Origin: Tunturibacter gelidoferens
GTDB lineage: Bacteria > Acidobacteriota > Terriglobia > Terriglobales > Acidobacteriaceae
Direction of reading: 5' to 3'
Length of the DNA stretch: 64,000 nucleotides
Assembly: GCF_040358255.1 (NCBI RefSeq)
Contig: NZ_CP132938.1
Span: forward strand, 124,001 to 188,000
Shown here one piece after another: positions 14,711 to 22,751 of the stretch (the stretch's first letter is position 1; each line of letters starts with the position of its first letter). A program made the position numbers and the translations under genes. The notes under the pieces were generated by a model that saw only the letters and a list, made by a program, of their open reading frames with translations, did no database searches and was not told where the DNA came from.

Positions 14711-17320
14711 ATGAGATGGTGGCAGATCAAGAAGAGAGATGCCGACCTGGAGCGGGAGTTGCGCTCCGATCTTGAGTTGGAAGAAGAGGAGCAGCGGGAG
14801 GGTGGCGTTTCAGGAGAAGAGGCTCGCTACGCAGCCCTGCGCGCCTTTGGCAATCCGACTCTTATTCGTGACCAGACACACGCGGTGTGGTCCTGGAGTT
14901 GGATTGAATCCCTCGCCCGCGATCTGCGCTTTAGTCTGCGCACGCTTCGCCGCACGCCCGGCTTTACGATCATCGCCATTCTCGTGATGGCGTTGGGCAT
15001 TGGCGCCAACGTCGCGCTGTTCACGGTGGTGCGTGGCGTATTGCTCAAGCCCTTGCCGTTCCATGATCCGGATCGCCTTGTGATGCTCTACGAGGCGGGC
15101 GCTCTTGGGGACGACACGACCGATACCAACGTGGTCTCTGGCGGCATGTACGCCGAGTGGAAGAAGGAGAACCGCAGCTACAGCAGTCTCGCGCTCGCGC
15201 AGGATATTCGGGTTGGGCTCTCGGGTTCGAATGGGCAATTGCCAGAGAAGCTGAAGAGTGCGTTGTTTTCATGGGACATGCTCCGCACACTGGGCGTGCA
15301 GCCCGCGCTGGGCCGCGATTTTACGCAGGCCGATGACAGTCCCACAGCCAACGGCACAGTGTTGCTCAGCTGGGGTCTGTGGAAGCGACGCTTCGGCGGT
15401 GACCCTGCAATTCTGAACCAGACGATCGAGTTGGATGCTGCGCCGTACACCGTTATCGGCGTTATGCCGGCGTGGTTCGATTTTCCTGACCCGTCTACGC
15501 AGCTATGGACACCGGTTTACCACGACAAGCCCGAAGCCACGATGACCTCGTTGAACAATCACATGTTTCGCGTTGTGGGGCGGCTGAAGCCGGGAGTCAG
15601 CGCGGCGCAAGGCGTGGCCGATCTGAGTCTCATCTCCCAGCGCACCCACAATGCGCACCTCGACGACCCATTCGTATTCAGAGGCGCGAGCAGCCGGCCG
15701 TTGCTGGAGCACCTGGTAGGCGAAATCAAGAAGCCGCTCTACGTGCTGCTGGAGGCGACCTGCTGCCTGCTGCTGATTGCCTGCCTCAATGTGGCCAACC
15801 TGCTGGTGGCGCGTGCGGCGGCGCGGCGCAAAGAGTTGGCTATTCGCACCGCTCTGGGCGGAGGCTGGCTGCGTCTGATGAGCGAGCGGATGATGGAGTG
15901 CCTGATGCTTTCGGCAGCCGGCGGTGTTCTGGGACTTTTGCTCGCCTTCGCCACGCTTCATTGGCTGTCGCAGGCTCGCCACGACATGAGCCGTGTCGAC
16001 TCGATCCACATCGACGGCGTGGTGGCGGCGTTTACGGTCGGCGTTATCATGCTGTGCGCGCTGTTTTCCGGACTCATTGCTGCGTTCAGTAACAGCGACA
16101 GGCACATTCTCGGCGCGCTGCATGAGGCGTCGCGTTCGGTAGGTGGGGGCAATGCGCGGGCCACGTTGCGCAAGGTGCTGCTCATGCTCGAAGTCGGACT
16201 GACTGTGATCTTGCTCGTTGGCGCGGGGCTGCTGCTCAAAAGCTATGAACGATTGCGCTCCGCCGACATGGGCTGCATTACGCAAGGTGTGATCACCATG
16301 CATCTTGGCCTCCCTGATGCCCGCTATGCGACGCCAGCCCAGCGAGCCAACTTCTACGACACGCTGCTCGAACGTGTGCGCGCTTTGCCGGGAGTGGACG
16401 CGGCAGGCTTTGCAACACTTGTGCCCGGGCAGGGCTATGAGGTGGATTCAACTTTCAACATTGTGGAGCATCCCCCTTTGCCCCAAGGCAGAGGTCTGTA
16501 TGCTTTAAGCCGCTCGGCCGATCCGAAGTACTTCGGCGCGATGGGCATTCCGATTTTGCGCGGACGCACATTTGACGGGAAGCGATTGGCTACAGCCAAC
16601 GAAGTGATTATCAGCCAATCTTTCGCCAGCCAGTACTTTCCGGGTGAAGATTCGCTGGGCAAGCATCTGCACGTACACGGGCAGAATGCCGTTATTGTGG
16701 GGATTGTCGGGGATACCCGCTACGCAATCGGCGAGACGCCGAGGCCGGTGCAGTACTTTTCGCTGGATGCCGGCGTTGAGAACGTTGGGACGCTTGTGAT
16801 TCGCTCGAGTCATGACCCGGAGCAGTTCGCTCTCCCGGTACAGCGAATCGTCTCGGAGATGGACCGCGATCTGCCTGTCTCCGATGTGCTCACCATGAAC
16901 CAGTTGCTGGGGAAATCGACCCAGGACCAGAGCTTCAACACGACGCTGCTCGTCGCTTTTGGCTCGCTGTCGCTGGTTCTTGCGGCGGTTGGATTGTTTG
17001 GCGTGATGTCGTACATCGGAGCGCAGCGGACGACCGAGATCGGCATCCGCATCGCACTGGGAGCACAACGTGAACAGGTAATGCGGAAGATGTTGCTGGA
17101 TGGAATGCGGCCCGCGGTCTTCGGTCTTGTCGTGGGACTCACAGCAAGCCTGGCAGCCGGCCGGTTGATGCGCGACTTGCTTTATCAGATCAAGCCGCTC
17201 GATCCGGCGGTTTTTGCCGCGGTTGCCGCAACACTGCTTGCAGTGGCCGTTTTTGCATGTATCGTTCCCGCGTGGCGTGCATCGCGCCTTGATCCAATGA
17301 AAGCATTGAGAGCCGAATAG
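14711..17320 (+). CDS. ADOP-type duplicated ABC permease (FtsX/MacB-like)
   Basis: A protein of 869 residues with the same architecture as the protein at 6971. There is an N-terminal charged region, then TM1 FTIIAILVMALGIGANVALF. A MacB core domain and an FtsX domain follow (LLIACLNVANLLVARAAARR near residue 355-375), then a second core (ITMHLGLPDARYATPAQRAN region). A final FtsX domain ends LDPMKALRAE. The conserved RTTEIGIRIALGA motif precedes the last helices. No ATPase gene is adjacent. Export or envelope-maintenance role presumed from the family; substrate unknown. Confidence 0.93.
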   Translation: MRWWQIKKRDADLERELRSDLELEEEEQREGGVSGEEARYAALRAFGNPTLIRDQTHAVWSWSWIESLARDLRFSLRTLRRTPGFTIIAILVMALGIGANVALFTVVRGVLLKPLPFHDPDRLVMLYEAGALGDDTTDTNVVSGGMYAEWKKENRSYSSLALAQDIRVGLSGSNGQLPEKLKSALFSWDMLRTLGVQPALGRDFTQADDSPTANGTVLLSWGLWKRRFGGDPAILNQTIELDAAPYTVIGVMPAWFDFPDPSTQLWTPVYHDKPEATMTSLNNHMFRVVGRLKPGVSAAQGVADLSLISQRTHNAHLDDPFVFRGASSRPLLEHLVGEIKKPLYVLLEATCCLLLIACLNVANLLVARAAARRKELAIRTALGGGWLRLMSERMMECLMLSAAGGVLGLLLAFATLHWLSQARHDMSRVDSIHIDGVVAAFTVGVIMLCALFSGLIAAFSNSDRHILGALHEASRSVGGGNARATLRKVLLMLEVGLTVILLVGAGLLLKSYERLRSADMGCITQGVITMHLGLPDARYATPAQRANFYDTLLERVRALPGVDAAGFATLVPGQGYEVDSTFNIVEHPPLPQGRGLYALSRSADPKYFGAMGIPILRGRTFDGKRLATANEVIISQSFASQYFPGEDSLGKHLHVHGQNAVIVGIVGDTRYAIGETPRPVQYFSLDAGVENVGTLVIRSSHDPEQFALPVQRIVSEMDRDLPVSDVLTMNQLLGKSTQDQSFNTTLLVAFGSLSLVLAAVGLFGVMSYIGAQRTTEIGIRIALGAQREQVMRKMLLDGMRPAVFGLVVGLTASLAAGRLMRDLLYQIKPLDPAVFAAVAATLLAVAVFACIVPAWRASRLDPMKALRAE

Positions 17321-17636
17321 TCGATATTCCGCCAATCTTCCAGAGGCACTCAATTGGTACGTCATCGTCTAAGCGCTCATCAAGGCTGGATTAGTAACGA
17401 GAAGTCGGCTTCTCAGTAGTAATCCTCGACTACGCAACAGTCATTCCATGAAAACGGCATTTCGGCAACTTCGTGACGAACTTGCCGAAATGCCGACTTT
17501 ACGGGAATTCAAAGTTCTATCCTCATTGAAGGAAAGATGCGGTGTTGGCGGTGTTGGCGGCGTGATGCGGCGGGTAGACGCCTCGCATGGAGCGATGCAC
17601 TTAATTCATCTCCGGAACCTGCACGCTGGCCGCCGC
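17321..17636. other. Intergenic stretch with one repeat copy
   Basis: Contains the repeat copy with the best hairpin (17446-17507) and otherwise nothing recognised. An open frame starting inside the repeat at 17448 is not considered a gene. Confidence 0.6.
17446..17507 (+). repeat. Dispersed inverted-repeat family, full copy with perfect 14-bp arms
   Basis: Arms CGGCATTTCGGCAA (17455-17468) and TTGCCGAAATGCCG (17482-17495) are perfectly complementary around a 13-base loop. GAAAA outside the left arm and ACTTTACGGG outside the right arm complete the copy. It shows most clearly that the family is an inverted repeat able to fold as a hairpin. Confidence 0.85.
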
Positions 17637-18521
17637 CTACGGCACATACCCCGCCGCCTTCATCCGCGAGATCGTCAGAGCAAAGGGCGATTCCTTCATC
17701 GCCTCAGCCACATTTTTCCGGTTACGAACCTGAGAGAGCTCGTCTGAGGTGATCGAGGGCGGGAAATCTTTGAACTCCCGAGTTGTGTTTTCGAGCGCGA
17801 CACCCTCCAACCAATGCTTGGTTAGCGCGATCTGCGTCAGAGTGGTAATCTCGGCGATCTGCGCGGGGCTTAGGTGCGAAAGCCGGTTATCCGTCAATTC
17901 GTACCGTGAGGCGTCATTCATCCCGTCATACGCAAGCGACCGCGCGTCATCGATCCTCTTAAGCTTGTTGTAGGTGTCTTCATACTGCTCTACCTCTTCG
18001 CGGTGCATCAGGCTGGTGACGCCGCTGTTCTTGGCCGCATCCCAGGCCGCCTGGGTGTTAGGAGCGGAAGCATGGAACCAGACGAGGCTGCCGGGCAGCT
18101 TTTCATCCGGCGTGCCCGGATGCTTCTGAAGATAGGCCAATACCATCAGGTTATTTTCGAGTTCCGCCGTCTCCCAACGCCAGTTGGTCGTCTCACTCCT
18201 GAAGGAGTCCTTGTTAGCTTCGCGCTCGCCCCGCAGTTCCTCCCGCACCTCTGCGACCTCCCGGCGATGGTGGGAGTGCTCTACCGCCTGCTCCAGACCG
18301 ACCGCAATCAGCAACCCGAGCACAATCGTCGCGATATGGATGAAGAATTCCTTCCAGCTACTGGCCGCATGATGCGCCGGGTGTACATCAAGCATGGTTT
18401 CGTGCTCCTTCGCAGTCTCTGGAACGTGTGTTGTCTCCGCACTCTCTGCCGTCTCGCCTTCGCTCAGCGGTGGCGTCGCCTCAGCGGGCACAGCCGCCGA
18501 GATGTCCGGTGTCTCAGGCAT
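17637..18521 (-). CDS. Conserved membrane-anchored hypothetical protein
   Basis: A protein of 294 residues. An acidic, Pro/Thr-rich N-terminal region of about 55 residues is followed by a single transmembrane helix (FFIHIATIVLGLLIAVGLEQ, about residues 59-78), then HSHHRREVAEVREELRGERE and a long helical, probably periplasmic domain. I recall similar W(R/K)-FFIH-ATI--GLLIA--LEQ-VE--HHR proteins as common in Acidobacteria, without assigned function (recollection, not a search). A single anchor plus coiled-coil-like segment suggests a scaffolding or envelope role. Confidence 0.75.
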   Translation of the reverse strand: MPETPDISAAVPAEATPPLSEGETAESAETTHVPETAKEHETMLDVHPAHHAASSWKEFFIHIATIVLGLLIAVGLEQAVEHSHHRREVAEVREELRGEREANKDSFRSETTNWRWETAELENNLMVLAYLQKHPGTPDEKLPGSLVWFHASAPNTQAAWDAAKNSGVTSLMHREEVEQYEDTYNKLKRIDDARSLAYDGMNDASRYELTDNRLSHLSPAQIAEITTLTQIALTKHWLEGVALENTTREFKDFPPSITSDELSQVRNRKNVAEAMKESPFALTISRMKAAGYVP

Positions 18522-18596
18522 AAGTTTCCTTGGGGACCGTGGTGACGCCAGAGTATCAGCGAGAAGCGGGCGCGCCTAGAACCTTGGCGTCGAACT

Positions 18597-18767
18597 TCCT
18601 TGAAAACGGGGTTATCGGCAACTTCGCCTGACGAGCGGGGTCGCTGGTCAGGCGACGATAGCGACAGCCCTCCGGTCGCACTTAGGCGAACTTGGCGCGA
18701 ATACGGGCACGCGGCCCGCACCCGGCGGAACTTTCGGCAAGTTGCCAATGACCCGACCTTTCAGGAG
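18597..18767 (+). repeat. Dispersed inverted-repeat family, two halves spread apart
   Basis: Left half TGAAAACGGGGTTATCGGCA at 18601-18620. A right half TTGCCAATGACCCGACCTTT lies at 18742-18761. About 120 bp of other sequence separate them, unlike the usual 10-20 bp. Confidence 0.5.
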
Positions 18768-18838
18768 GTAGACTGGCATCGCATATGGAAGGGTGAATTC
18801 GGAATGCCGACGACGAAGGTAAAGAAGAGAAAAAGCAA

Positions 18839-19714
18839 ATGACTCCAATTGAACCATTCCTGAACAGATTGATAGATTACGCGGGGCTCTTTCCTCCCGC
18901 AGGCCTCGATATGCTAACGTCGACCCGGAACTATGCCAGTTACCGCTCTGGTAAATATGCACGGGCTCTGGGACGCTTGATCGTCCCAGTTGCGAGGCTG
19001 ACAGAATTCAGCGCGGCATTGATGGAGGTGGGCAGCGACGAGCAGCTGACACCATGGCTCCTGGGCGCACTCGGCACGGGCAATGCGCAGCAGGATGCTC
19101 GCCTGATATCTGGACTCGATAGGAGGGTCGCAGTTGTTGACGTCCTCGAGTCCAAGGCTGCAAATCTGGCTGAGGTGCATGAGCTGCTCTCAGCCGCACC
19201 CCCAAAGACAACTCTCTACGTCGAATTTCCACTGAAGAATTGCAGGCAAATGATTCCTGCACTGAAGGAAGGGAACGCGCGCGCAAAGATTAGGACCGGA
19301 GGCGTTACTGCCGATGCCATCCCCAGCGTCGAGCAGGTCGCGGAATTTCTCGCGGCCTGCGCCGAAGCAAAGGTTCCCTTCAAGGCAACGGCTGGACTGC
19401 ATCATCCTTTGCGTTCCGTTCAACGGCTCACGTATGAACCGGGGAGCGCATCCGCTCTGATGAACGGTTTCATCAATGTCTTCGTCGCGGCAATCATCGC
19501 CTATTACGGAGCAACAGAAGAGAAGGTTTTAGCAGTGTTGAATGAACACGATCCTACCGCCTTTCGCTGGAGCAGGCACGCTCTTGCATGGTGTGATCAG
19601 GAACTATCCGCGGAACAAATCAGAGAAGCGCGAGAGAACTTCGCTATTGGCTTCGGCTCCTGTTCGTTTACTGAACCTATCGCCGACCTTTTGGATCTCG
19701 GATGGCTCTCATGA
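18839..19714 (+). CDS. Conserved hypothetical protein, TIM-barrel-like pattern
   Basis: A protein of 291 residues, cytoplasmic. The N-terminus FLNRLIDYAGLFPPAGLDM and a central block GNARAKIRTGGVTADAIPS followed by FKATAGLHHPLR are distinctive. The alternation of strands and helices with late conserved Lys/Arg, His and Gly resembles TIM-barrel enzymes, but no catalytic family is recognised. Its ATG overlaps the stop of a short upstream frame (ATGA). That frame has no clear start, and only its end, MPTTKVKKRKSK, looks protein-like. I would call it a conserved unknown enzyme-like protein. Confidence 0.75.
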   Translation: MTPIEPFLNRLIDYAGLFPPAGLDMLTSTRNYASYRSGKYARALGRLIVPVARLTEFSAALMEVGSDEQLTPWLLGALGTGNAQQDARLISGLDRRVAVVDVLESKAANLAEVHELLSAAPPKTTLYVEFPLKNCRQMIPALKEGNARAKIRTGGVTADAIPSVEQVAEFLAACAEAKVPFKATAGLHHPLRSVQRLTYEPGSASALMNGFINVFVAAIIAYYGATEEKVLAVLNEHDPTAFRWSRHALAWCDQELSAEQIREARENFAIGFGSCSFTEPIADLLDLGWLS

Positions 19715-20019
19715 AACAAAATGAGCTGGGTTGAATCAGCTAACAACCGCGTTATCTGCTTGGCCATATGTCAGTTCAGACAACGGAGCGTTACCCAGGG
19801 TGCAAGCAGCGGATTCATAATGCCGTGAATGATCGAATTGGCGCCTCGAGCAATCGAAGTCTGTGTTCTGAATAGCCGACCTCTCCAAGTTCCCAGCGAA
19901 CCTATGATCATGCGATGACCGGTCAATCTGTTTGGTCATTCACTTCCGGGTCGTCGGCAAACCGGAACTTCTCCATTTGGCCGTATAGTCGGCTTCTCGG
20001 ACAAGTGGTTCCTGTAGTT

Positions 20020-20082
20020 CCTTGAAACAGGGTTATGAGAAACTTCGACCTTGAACTTGCCGCAAAGGTGACTTTTCGGGCA
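20020..20082 (+). repeat. Dispersed inverted-repeat family, full copy
   Basis: TTGAAACAGGGTTATGAGAA then CTTCGACC and TTGCCGCAAAGGTGACTTTT. Very close to the copies at 13625 and 61704. Confidence 0.75.
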
Positions 20083-20203
20083 GAACGACAATCGCGCTAT
20101 TCCGGAGTAATGAAGGAACGACTATGTTGATCGTAGATCTGTGGCCTTCTGACCAGGCCGTTCAGGTAATCTTCCTCTCCGTGAACGTCTGCTTGACTTT
20201 CGA

Positions 20204-20491
20204 TCAGCAGCATAACCGGAGAGCGCCTACTGGGCCGCCAAGGGTGAAGTGGATCAACGGCCTGATTGTTCCGACAACTCTCCCAGTGAAGGTGGCAAAG
20301 TAAGTATGCCCGTACAGACTGTTAGGTCTGATGAAGTTAGCAGGTAAAAAATGACAGGTTCCAGACTCTACCCCAAGGAACTGGTATCCATCGAGCCTTG
20401 TCCCATTCAAAGTAACCGTAACAGGCCAGATTTGAGCTCGAACCTGCACCAGCTCCCCTTTGAACTCCACAGGATTGCCGTGGATGGACAT
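20204..20491 (-). pseudogene. Possible remnant of a small beta-rich protein
   Basis: A frame of 95 residues containing VEFKGELVQVRAQIWPVTVT and later FTGRVVGTI. The pattern (F-G-LV-VRA-I near the N-terminus) resembles small secreted beta-barrel-like proteins seen in Acidobacteria. The neighbouring minus frame just upstream reads MTPDKHFIIDVH, which would extend the protein, suggesting a frameshift and loss of the signal peptide. Low certainty. Confidence 0.35.
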
Positions 20492-20743
20492 CGATTATGA
20501 AATGCTTATCGGGTGTCATTGTGTACATGCAGGTGGCGGCGTGAGAAACCTCTCCATTTTGCGAGGATTCGGAATCGGATTGCGGACCTGATTGCCGCTA
20601 TATCCCGCGAGTGGATGCTCCGGTCGATCGTGGATGGGCAATCCTCGTCGCCGGAGTGAATGGCTATCCGTCGCTCATCGCGGACGATATTTTGAAGCTC
20701 TCGTATAATACTCGCCTGATCCTTTTTTATTATTGGAGCGCCC

Positions 20744-22177
20744 TTGCTATCCAATGCAGGTGCACAAGAGTCCACCGACGGGCTGAAGTTGCTATTTGCC
20801 ACCAGCGATAACGACGCTCTGCCCGAGATCGGCCAGGAGCTCGCGCCCGCCTTCTTCATCCGTCTTGCCGCAGACTCCGAAACTCTCTTCCAGAGTCTCG
20901 CCGAACACAAACCCGAGATCCTCGTCATCGACCTGGACACTATCGTCTCGCCCGGCACCGACGTCTTCTGCTACATCGAATCCATCCGCGCCGCCGCGCC
21001 ACACATCTATCTGACCGTCATCTCCCGGACGCATCTCAAAAACGCCCGCATTCGCACAAAGAAATCCGGAGCCGACGAGTTCCTCTTAGCCCCCATCGGC
21101 TTCCCCGAACTCCGCGATCATCTCCTCGAAGCCGGCCAGCAACACCGCAGGCACCTCGAAGCCGTGCACCTCCGCGGCGAGCTAGCCCGGCGTAACTCCC
21201 TCTGCGACATGATTGGCGGCAGCGAGCCGATGCAGCGCCTCTACGAAACCCTCCGCCGGGTCGCCTCTAGCCACAGCACCGTTCTCCTCCGCGGAGAAAG
21301 CGGCACCGGCAAAGAACTCGCCGCACGTGCCATCGTCGACCTCGGCCCGCGCCGCGGCCAGCCCTTCATCAGCGTCAACTGCGCTGCCCTCCCCGAAACC
21401 CTTATGGAGTCCGAGCTCTTCGGCCACGAAAAAGGTGCATTCACCGGAGCCCACGCCACCCAACTCGGACAAATTGAACTCGCCGACAGCGGCACCCTCT
21501 TCCTCGACGAGATCGGCTCGCTCCCTCTCCTCCTCCAAAGCAAGCTGCTCCGCGTCCTCCAGGAAAAAACCGTTCAGCGTATCGGCGCCAAGAGTCCGCG
21601 CAAGATCGACTTCCGCCTCATCGCCGCCACCAACGACAACCTTGAGCAGATGGTTCGGCAGGGCCAGTTCCGCGAAGACCTCTTCTACCGCATCTGCGTC
21701 ATCCCCGTAGCGCTCCCTCCACTCCGCGACCGCGAAGGCGACATTCCCCTCCTGCTCGACCACTACCTCACCAAGTACTGCACCGCCGGCAATCTGCGGC
21801 ACAAACGCTTCTCCCCCGAAGCGCTCCAGGTGCTCGAAACCGGCGCATGGCCCGGCAATGTACGCGAACTCGAAAACCTCGTTCAGCGCCTCGCCCTCAT
21901 GGTCGACGGCGACACCATCTCCATGCAGCATCTCCCCGAAAAGGTCCTCTACGAGAGCACCGCCAGCTACGACGAGATCCTTGTCCCCCCCGAAGGCCTC
22001 GACCTCGAAGATGAGCTCACACGTATCGAGGTCGCCTATCTACTCGCCGCCCTGCGCCGCGCCGGCGGCAAGACGGCCGCTGCCGCCCTCCTCCACATCC
22101 CAGTCGAAAAGATGAAGTATCTCTGCCGCAAACACCGTATCCACGAAGACCAGATCAAACTCAACGGCAAAAGGTAG
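20744..22177 (+). CDS. Sigma-54-dependent activator with degenerate receiver domain
   Basis: A protein of 477 residues starting at TTG, with GGAG 5 bp upstream. Residues 12-130 form a receiver-like domain: Asp63 in ILVIDLD is the likely acceptor position, but the conserved Lys of strand 5 is missing (EFLLAPI instead of the usual K-P). Residues 155-390 are an AAA+ domain with Walker A GESGTGKE (184-191), the sigma-54-contact motif GAFTGA (231-236) and Walker B LFLDE (252-256). A Fis-type helix-turn-helix follows near the C-terminus (GKTAAAALLHIPVEKMKYLC). No histidine kinase is adjacent. It sits directly upstream of palindromes and a consensus sigma-54 promoter driving the repeat protein at 22393, its obvious target. 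Confidence 0.92.
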   Translation: MLSNAGAQESTDGLKLLFATSDNDALPEIGQELAPAFFIRLAADSETLFQSLAEHKPEILVIDLDTIVSPGTDVFCYIESIRAAAPHIYLTVISRTHLKNARIRTKKSGADEFLLAPIGFPELRDHLLEAGQQHRRHLEAVHLRGELARRNSLCDMIGGSEPMQRLYETLRRVASSHSTVLLRGESGTGKELAARAIVDLGPRRGQPFISVNCAALPETLMESELFGHEKGAFTGAHATQLGQIELADSGTLFLDEIGSLPLLLQSKLLRVLQEKTVQRIGAKSPRKIDFRLIAATNDNLEQMVRQGQFREDLFYRICVIPVALPPLRDREGDIPLLLDHYLTKYCTAGNLRHKRFSPEALQVLETGAWPGNVRELENLVQRLALMVDGDTISMQHLPEKVLYESTASYDEILVPPEGLDLEDELTRIEVAYLLAALRRAGGKTAAAALLHIPVEKMKYLCRKHRIHEDQIKLNGKR

Positions 22178-22181
22178 TCCG

Positions 22182-22217
22182 GGGTTAAAAATTAACCCGG
22201 CGAGGTGAAAATTTACC
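22182..22217 (+). promoter_or_regulatory. Tandem palindromes, likely activator binding sites (UAS)
   Basis: GGGTTAA-AAA-TTAACCC at 22182-22198 and the related GGTGAAAATTTACC at 22204-22217. Their centres are about 20.5 bp apart, two helical turns, so both face the same side. They lie 90-120 bp upstream of the -24 box, the usual distance for sigma-54 enhancer sites. Confidence 0.6.
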
Positions 22218-22269
22218 CCCCCACGGAGACCCTCCATCGTACGCATCCACCTGCCCCATGCCGAAAATC

Positions 22270-22291
22270 GCCAAAATCCCTGTATTTTGGC
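22270..22291 (+). promoter_or_regulatory. Palindrome just upstream of the sigma-54 promoter
   Basis: GCCAAAAT-6 bp-ATTTTGGC, perfect 8-bp arms, 13 bp before the -24 region. It could bind a second regulator or be a further activator site. Confidence 0.45.
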
Positions 22292-22303
22292 AATTCCCAC
22301 CTT

Positions 22304-22319
22304 TGGCACGCTGCTTGCA
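22304..22319 (+). promoter_or_regulatory. Sigma-54 promoter
   Basis: TTGGCACGCTGCTTGCA matches the -24/-12 consensus (TGGCACG, four bases, TTGCA) exactly. Transcription should begin near 22331, leaving a leader of about 60 bases before the repeat-protein ATG at 22393. Confidence 0.85.
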
Positions 22320-22392
22320 ATAAGACATAGCACAGTCCCAGCAAAGAGAACCTCAAGCTGATCTGAAGACATTTCAAGGAGAAGAAACTATC

Positions 22393-22605
22393 ATGGCTAT
22401 CCAAAAGAAATCCCTCACCAGCAACCTGAGCCCCGAGAAGAAGTCCGCCTCCACCACGAAGTCTTCACCCAAGTCAGCCGCCGCAGCTGCTCCTGTTGCG
22501 CTGTCGAAAACCGTCGCCAGCCGAGCCGTCCTCTCCAAGACCATCGCCAGCCGCGCGGTCCTCTCGAAGAAGATCGCCAGCCGAGCCATGAACCCCTCGC
22601 TCTAA
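22393..22605 (+). CDS. Small repeat protein under sigma-54 control, candidate exported peptide precursor
   Basis: A protein of 70 residues. The basic, Ser/Lys-rich N-terminal part (about 1-35) ends in an Ala run. Three tandem 10-residue units follow: LSKTVASRAV, LSKTIASRAV and LSKKIASRAM, then NPSL. At DNA level the 30-base units differ mostly at third codon positions, so the repeat is kept at protein level. AAGGAG lies 11 bp before the ATG. It has no Cys, no signal peptide and no membrane helix. It is preceded by a consensus sigma-54 promoter and the activator gene, and faces a PqqD/M50/HlyD operon. A precursor with leader and repeated core is a reasonable reading (inference). A DNA- or RNA-binding Lys/Ala-rich protein is the alternative. 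Confidence 0.75.
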   Translation: MAIQKKSLTSNLSPEKKSASTTKSSPKSAAAAAPVALSKTVASRAVLSKTIASRAVLSKKIASRAMNPSL

Positions 22606-22712
22606 CCGTAGATACTCCGGACAACCTCAGGATCTGTATACGTAACTCTGTCCTGTGTTGGTCCTTTGCTTTAATTCCGCTTAGGTTCTCTGCAGCAACT
22701 CGAAGTGCATCA

Positions 22713-22743
22713 GGGTGGAGGCTTCTGCCTCCGCCCGTCTTTT
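22713..22743 (+). terminator. Rho-independent terminator of the repeat-protein transcript
   Basis: A 10-bp stem GGGTGGAGGC / GCCTCCGCCC (one G-T pair) with a TTCT loop, followed by a T-rich run. It lies between the convergent repeat-protein gene and the M50 operon and terminates plus-strand transcription. Confidence 0.8.
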
Positions 22744-22751
22744 CTTTCTCC

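Larger units (their letters stand above)
19715..20743. other. Long intergenic stretch, repeat plus possible gene remnant
   Basis: Holds one full repeat copy (20020-20082) and a minus-strand frame at 20204-20491. TATAAT at 20704-20709 is a likely -10 box for the sigma-54 activator gene, without a good -35. The rest shows nothing recognisable. Confidence 0.5.

Noticed and set aside
17448-17747. Plus-strand frame starting ATGAAAACGG
   Set aside because: Its start and first 20 codons lie inside a dispersed repeat copy and the rest overlaps the end of the gene at 17637.
18600-18842. Plus-strand open frame of 80 codons overlapping the start of the gene at 18839
   Set aside because: Its first part is a repeat half-copy; only the last 30 codons look protein-like and no start with a ribosome binding site is visible.
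22393-22605. Reading the 30-base units as a CRISPR or DNA minisatellite
   Set aside because: Only three units, no spacers, and differences concentrate at synonymous positions in a good open frame.
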